A DNA stretch of 64,000 nucleotides from B4-G1 sp964393895 (GTDB lineage Bacteria > Chloroflexota > Anaerolineae > B4-G1). The translations under genes and the position numbers were made by a program. Under the pieces are notes generated by a model. It was not told where the DNA came from. It ran no database searches and worked only from the letters and a program-made list of their open reading frames with translations. Below, one piece after another: positions 60,448 to 64,000 of this stretch. The stretch's first letter is position 1, and each line of letters begins with the position of its first letter. Location: positions 22,618 to 86,617 of the forward strand of contig CAYMWP010000003.1 of assembly GCA_964393895.1 (NCBI GenBank), read 5' to 3'.

Positions 60448-63400
60448 ATGACTTACCATAACCCCGACGCCGAAGCCTCCCTCGAAACCGCCACCCTGGC
60501 CCTGTTCGCCGAATTGGGCTGGGAGACGGTCGACGCCTACCACGAGGTCCACGGCACAGGGCCGGAGGCCACGCTGGGCCGCGAGAACCGCGGGCAGGTG
60601 GTCCTCGTCCCCCGCCTGCGGGCGGCGATGGAGCGACTGAACCCTAGCCTGCCGGCCGAGGCCCTCGACCTGACCGTCGAGGAGCTGACGCGCGACCGTT
60701 CGGCGATGACGCCCGTCCACGCCAACCGCGAGCTGTACCGCCTGCTCAAGGACGGGGTCAAAGTCGCCACTCGCAGCCCCGAGGGCGAGGAACGGGTCGA
60801 GACCGTCTATGTCATTGACTGGGAGACGCCCGCGAACAATGACTTTTTCCTGGCCCAGCAGGTGTGGATCACCGGCGAGGTCTACACCCGGCGGGCCGAC
60901 CTGGTGGGTTTCGTCAACGGCCTGCCCCTGCTCTTTGGCGAGCTCAAAGCCCACCACAAGCGCATCGAGGATGCCTACCGCGGGAACCTCGATGACTACA
61001 AGCGCACCATCCCCCACCTGTTCTGGTACAACGCCTTCATCGTGCTCTCCAACGGCAGCGACGCCCGCCTGGGCACCCTCACCGCCGGCTGGGAGCACTT
61101 TAGCCGCTGGAAAAAGATCGGCGACGAGGAGGAGGAAGGCGTCATCTCACTGGAGACCCTGGTGCGCGGCACGTGCGCGCCGGCCCGCTTCCTCGACATC
61201 GTCGAGAACTATACCCTGTTCCACGAGACCCAGGGCGGCACGGCCAAGATCGTGGCCAAGAACCACCAGTACCTGGGCGTGGAGAGCGCCCTGGCGGCCG
61301 TGGGGCAGGTCCGCGAGAACCAGGGCAAGCTGGGCGTGTTCTGGCACACGCAAGGGTCGGGCAAGAGCTTTTCGATGATCTTTTTCTCGCGCAAAATCCT
61401 GCGCAAGCTGGGCGGCAACTGGACCTTCGTCGTCGTCACCGACCGCATCGACCTGGACGACCAGATATACAAGAATTTCGCCCGCTGCGGCGTGGTCACC
61501 GAGCCGGAGGAGCGCTGCCGCGCCCAGAGCGGCGAGCACCTGCAGCAGATGCTCGACCAGGAGGACCACCGCTACGTCTTTACCCTGATCCAGAAATTCG
61601 GCACGCGGGGAGGCGCGCGCTACCCGGAGCTCTCCGGCCGGGAAGACGTCATCGTCATCACCGACGAGGCCCACCGCAGCCAGTACGACGTGCTGGCGAT
61701 GAACATGCGCCACGCCCTGCCCAACGCCGCCTTCCTAGCCTTTACCGGCACGCCCCTGATCGCCGGCGAGGAAAAGACGCGGGAGGTGTTCGGCGATTAC
61801 GTCAGCGTCTACAACTTTCGGCAGTCGGTGGAGGACCGGGCCACCGTGCCCCTCTACTATGAGAACCGCATCCCCGAGCTGGAGCTGACAAACCGGGACC
61901 TCAACGCCGACATGGAGCGGCTGCTGGAGGAGGCGGAGCTGGACGACGCCCAGGAGGAGAAACTGGCCCGCGAGTTCGCCCGCCAGTACCACCTGATCAC
62001 GCGCGACGACCGGCTGGAGCGCATCGCCGAGGACATCGTGGGGCATTTCGTGGGCCGCGGCTTCCTGGGCAAGGCGATGGTCGTCTCCATCGACAAGCTC
62101 ACCACCGTCAGGATGTACGACAAGGTGCAGGCCCACTGGCAGCGCAAGCTGGACGAGTTGAAAGAGCGCCTGGCGGCCGCACCGGCAGCGGAGCGGGAGG
62201 CGCTGGCGGCCAAGGTCGCCTTTATGGAACAGACCGACATGGCCGTCGTCATCTCGCAGGAGCAGGGCGAGGTGCATAAGTTCGCCGAGCACGGGCTCGA
62301 CATCCTGCCCCACCGCAAGCGGCTGGTGAACGAGGACCTCGACGAGAAGTTCAAGGATCCCGCCGACCCCCTGCGGCTGGCCTTTGTCTGCGCCATGTGG
62401 CGCACGGGGTTCGACGCGCCGGCCTGCTCCACGCTGTACCTCGACCGGCCCATGCGCAACCACACCCTGATGCAGACCATCGCCCGGGCCAACCGCGTCT
62501 TTGGGGAAAAGGTCAACGGCCTGATCGTCGATTACGTGGGCATCTTTCGCGAGCTGCAGCGGGCGCTGGCCATCTACGGCTCCGGCGCCGGCGGCGGCAT
62601 CCAGGAGGGCGACAGCCCCGTGGCGGACAAGGACGCCCTGGTCGAGCGCCTGCGGGAGGCGCTGGCCGAGGCGGAGGCATTCTGCGCCGAGCGCGGCGTG
62701 GAAGTCGGGCCGATCCTGCGCAGCGAGGGGTTCGAGCGCATCGCGTTGATGGACGCGGCGAGGGACCAACTTGTGGATGCCCAAGTCGATGAAGCCCTCG
62801 ACGATGCCGTGGAGCAGATCGTCGTCAACGACGATCTCCAGACCCGCTACCTGGACCTGGCGGGGGACGTCGACCGCCTCTTCCGCGCCATCCTGCCCGA
62901 CACGCGCGCTGGCGAGTTTGCGCCCCAGAGGCGCGTGTTCGTCGTCCTGGCGGACAAGATCCGCGCCCTGGCCCCCGAGGTCGACATCTCCGGCGTGATG
63001 GGCGAGGTCGAGGCACTGCTGAACGGCTCCGTCTCCTCCCGCGGCTACATCATCCAAGATGGCAGAGGCACCTACGACCTGAGCAAGATCGATTTCGAGG
63101 CGCTGCGCAAGCAGTTCGAGCGCGGGCGCAGGCGCACCGAAGCGCTCAGGCTGCGTACCGCCGTCGACGCCAAGCTGCGGCAGATGATCCGCCTGAACAA
63201 GAGCCGCCTGGACTATTTGGCCGAGTTCCAGCGGCTGATCGACGAGTACAACGCCGGCTCGCGCAACGTCGAGGAGCTGTTTGATGCGCTGGTCACCTTC
63301 GCCCAACGGCTGGACGAGGAGGAGCAGCGCCACATCGCCGAACAGCTCAGCGAGGAGGAGCTGGCCGTGTTCGACATCCTCACCCGTCCCGGCCCGGACC

Positions 63401-63660
63401 TCTCGGCCAAGGAGAAGAAAGAGGTCAAGCGCATCGCTCATGAGCTGCTGGACGCCCTCAAGGCGCACAAGCTGGTGCTCGATTGGCGCAAGCGGCAGCA
63501 GTCACGCGCGGCGGTGGAGCTGGCCATCCAGGACCTGGTGTGGCAGTTGCCCAAGTGCTACACCGACACGCTGTGCCAGCAAAAGAGCGCCGCCGTCTAC
63601 CAGCACGTCTACGATAGCTACTACGGCGCGGGGCAGAGTGTGTACGCGGTGGCGGGGTGA
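60448..63660 (+). CDS. hsdR: Type I restriction endonuclease subunit HsdR
   Basis: 1070 residues. The N-terminal nuclease shows ADLVGFVNGLPLLFGELKAH (PD-ExK). Motor motifs follow: HTQGSGKSFSM (Walker A, about residue 300), VVVTDRIDLDDQ, VITDEAHRSQYD (DEAH), AFTGTPL and QTIARANRVF. The C-terminal helical region should bind HsdM/HsdS. It translocates DNA and cuts at a distance. ATG 60448 (MTYHNPDAEAS) fits the family start; the IS-split HD gene ends 27 bases upstream. All key residues are present, so the restriction system looks intact. Confidence 0.94.
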   Translation: MTYHNPDAEASLETATLALFAELGWETVDAYHEVHGTGPEATLGRENRGQVVLVPRLRAAMERLNPSLPAEALDLTVEELTRDRSAMTPVHANRELYRLLKDGVKVATRSPEGEERVETVYVIDWETPANNDFFLAQQVWITGEVYTRRADLVGFVNGLPLLFGELKAHHKRIEDAYRGNLDDYKRTIPHLFWYNAFIVLSNGSDARLGTLTAGWEHFSRWKKIGDEEEEGVISLETLVRGTCAPARFLDIVENYTLFHETQGGTAKIVAKNHQYLGVESALAAVGQVRENQGKLGVFWHTQGSGKSFSMIFFSRKILRKLGGNWTFVVVTDRIDLDDQIYKNFARCGVVTEPEERCRAQSGEHLQQMLDQEDHRYVFTLIQKFGTRGGARYPELSGREDVIVITDEAHRSQYDVLAMNMRHALPNAAFLAFTGTPLIAGEEKTREVFGDYVSVYNFRQSVEDRATVPLYYENRIPELELTNRDLNADMERLLEEAELDDAQEEKLAREFARQYHLITRDDRLERIAEDIVGHFVGRGFLGKAMVVSIDKLTTVRMYDKVQAHWQRKLDELKERLAAAPAAEREALAAKVAFMEQTDMAVVISQEQGEVHKFAEHGLDILPHRKRLVNEDLDEKFKDPADPLRLAFVCAMWRTGFDAPACSTLYLDRPMRNHTLMQTIARANRVFGEKVNGLIVDYVGIFRELQRALAIYGSGAGGGIQEGDSPVADKDALVERLREALAEAEAFCAERGVEVGPILRSEGFERIALMDAARDQLVDAQVDEALDDAVEQIVVNDDLQTRYLDLAGDVDRLFRAILPDTRAGEFAPQRRVFVVLADKIRALAPEVDISGVMGEVEALLNGSVSSRGYIIQDGRGTYDLSKIDFEALRKQFERGRRRTEALRLRTAVDAKLRQMIRLNKSRLDYLAEFQRLIDEYNAGSRNVEELFDALVTFAQRLDEEEQRHIAEQLSEEELAVFDILTRPGPDLSAKEKKEVKRIAHELLDALKAHKLVLDWRKRQQSRAAVELAIQDLVWQLPKCYTDTLCQQKSAAVYQHVYDSYYGAGQSVYAVAG

Positions 63661-63687
63661 CAAGTTTTGGTGTAAGGAGGCTACGCG

Positions 63688-63945
63688 ATGAAAAAGTATG
63701 ATCCTTTGTGTGTTTTCTTGGAGAGCGCTGCGCCGGGTGTGACAGAAATGACGCTGACGTTTCGCCAGATCGAGATCATTCTGCGATCCAAGCTCCCGTC
63801 CAGTGCCCGCAAACATAGGCCGTGGTGGGCGAATCCTAGCTCCTCCAAAGACCATCCCTACGCTCAGGCGTGGCTTGCAGCTGGATGGAAAGTGGATGCA
63901 GTGGATCAAGCCAGGGAGTGGGTGCGTTTTCTGCGTAAAGGTTGA
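63688..63945 (+). CDS. DUF7662-like small protein
   Basis: 85 residues reading KKYDPLCVFLESAAPGVTEM, then LTFRQIEIILRSKLPSSARK, HRPWWANPSS and AQAWLAAGWKVDAVD. This matches a small family (DUF7662, from memory) often found beside restriction-modification or phage-defence genes. The function is unknown. AAGGAGG lies about eight bases before ATG 63688, 27 bases after hsdR. The stop is directly followed by a dispersed repeat copy. Confidence 0.75.
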   Translation: MKKYDPLCVFLESAAPGVTEMTLTFRQIEIILRSKLPSSARKHRPWWANPSSSKDHPYAQAWLAAGWKVDAVDQAREWVRFLRKG

Positions 63946-64000
63946 GATGACTTTCCTGAAAAAAGGTGTTGGTTTGTTCGTCGGTGGGGATAAAATGCCC
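63946..64000. repeat. Second copy of the 35927-type element (cut by window end)
   Basis: These last 55 bases are identical to 35924-35978, starting GATGACTTTCCTGAAAAAAG. The copy begins right after the stop codon of the DUF7662-like gene. Confidence 0.85.

Noticed and set aside
61735..63468. Long antisense reading frame (577 codons) opposite hsdR
   Set aside because: It mirrors the GC-rich codon pattern of hsdR, has no recognisable domain, and hsdR motifs on the plus strand are complete.
1..64000. CRISPR array
   Set aside because: Short tandem arrays have 7-8-bp units without spacers; no regularly spaced 25-40-bp repeats were seen.

Overview
The window is one contiguous, GC-rich, gene-dense bacterial segment. 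Several traits point to a member of the Chloroflexota, probably an Anaerolineae-like lineage: very long PAS/GAF signalling proteins, a set of polyphosphate kinases next to a CYTH/CHAD protein, and a Gram-positive-type SOS box. This assignment is inferred from gene content only. No rRNA, tRNA or CRISPR array was found.

Layout. (1) 1-17118, plus strand: a signalling island of PAS/GAF sensors. Four successive proteins have no output domain and share a C-terminal tail. They are followed by a 2187-residue hybrid histidine kinase, a threonine-synthase-like enzyme fused to a receiver domain, and a receiver-histidine kinase. (2) 17039-18557: a DMT exporter and a small membrane-anchored protein. (3) 18520-26529, minus strand: a polyphosphate and adenylate island with a phosphoesterase-HD protein, Ppk1, a 17-residue lysine-rich micro-ORF, two Ppk2 kinases, adenylate kinase and a CYTH-HTH-CHAD protein. 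(4) 26685-41218, minus strand: a DNA repair and recombination block with TPR-RecQ, a DUF488/dual-OB trio, a uracil-DNA-glycosylase-like protein, RecJ, a RecB-type nuclease, a UvrD-like helicase and a divergent helicase-like partner. A four-helix-bundle gene carrying a mobile repeat lies among them. (5) 41273-48887, minus strand: a mixed set with an acetyltransferase, a VapBC-type pair, an M20 peptidase remnant, a DEAD-box helicase, a DUF2270-DUF2179 protein, a YgiQ-like radical SAM protein and an RlmI-like methyltransferase. (6) 48871-53841: DinG (minus) diverges from an AlkD-like, radical-SAM-HhH and Fpg operon (plus). That operon has a fully consensus promoter whose spacer contains a CGAAC-N4-GTTCG SOS box. 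(7) 54083-63945, plus strand: a type I restriction-modification locus. It holds hsdM, a LexA-HTH/pRiA4b protein, hsdS, an HD-superfamily gene split by an insertion sequence, hsdR and a DUF7662 protein.

Repeats shape the segment. A family of about 32-bp hairpins supplies the stop codons of four genes and sits in frame inside recJ. Short tandem heptamer/octamer arrays of several unrelated sequences mark gene borders and supply start or stop codons. MITE-like inverted repeats and one dispersed element (35927-36083, recurring at 63946) have entered genes or leaders. The 1443-bp IS is bounded by an 8-bp target duplication, and removing it restores the interrupted HD gene in frame.

The most interesting leads are the SOS-box repair operon with its radical SAM-HhH fusion, the threonine synthase-receiver fusion, the lysine-rich micro-ORF among the polyphosphate kinases, and the modified type I locus with an HD accessory gene.
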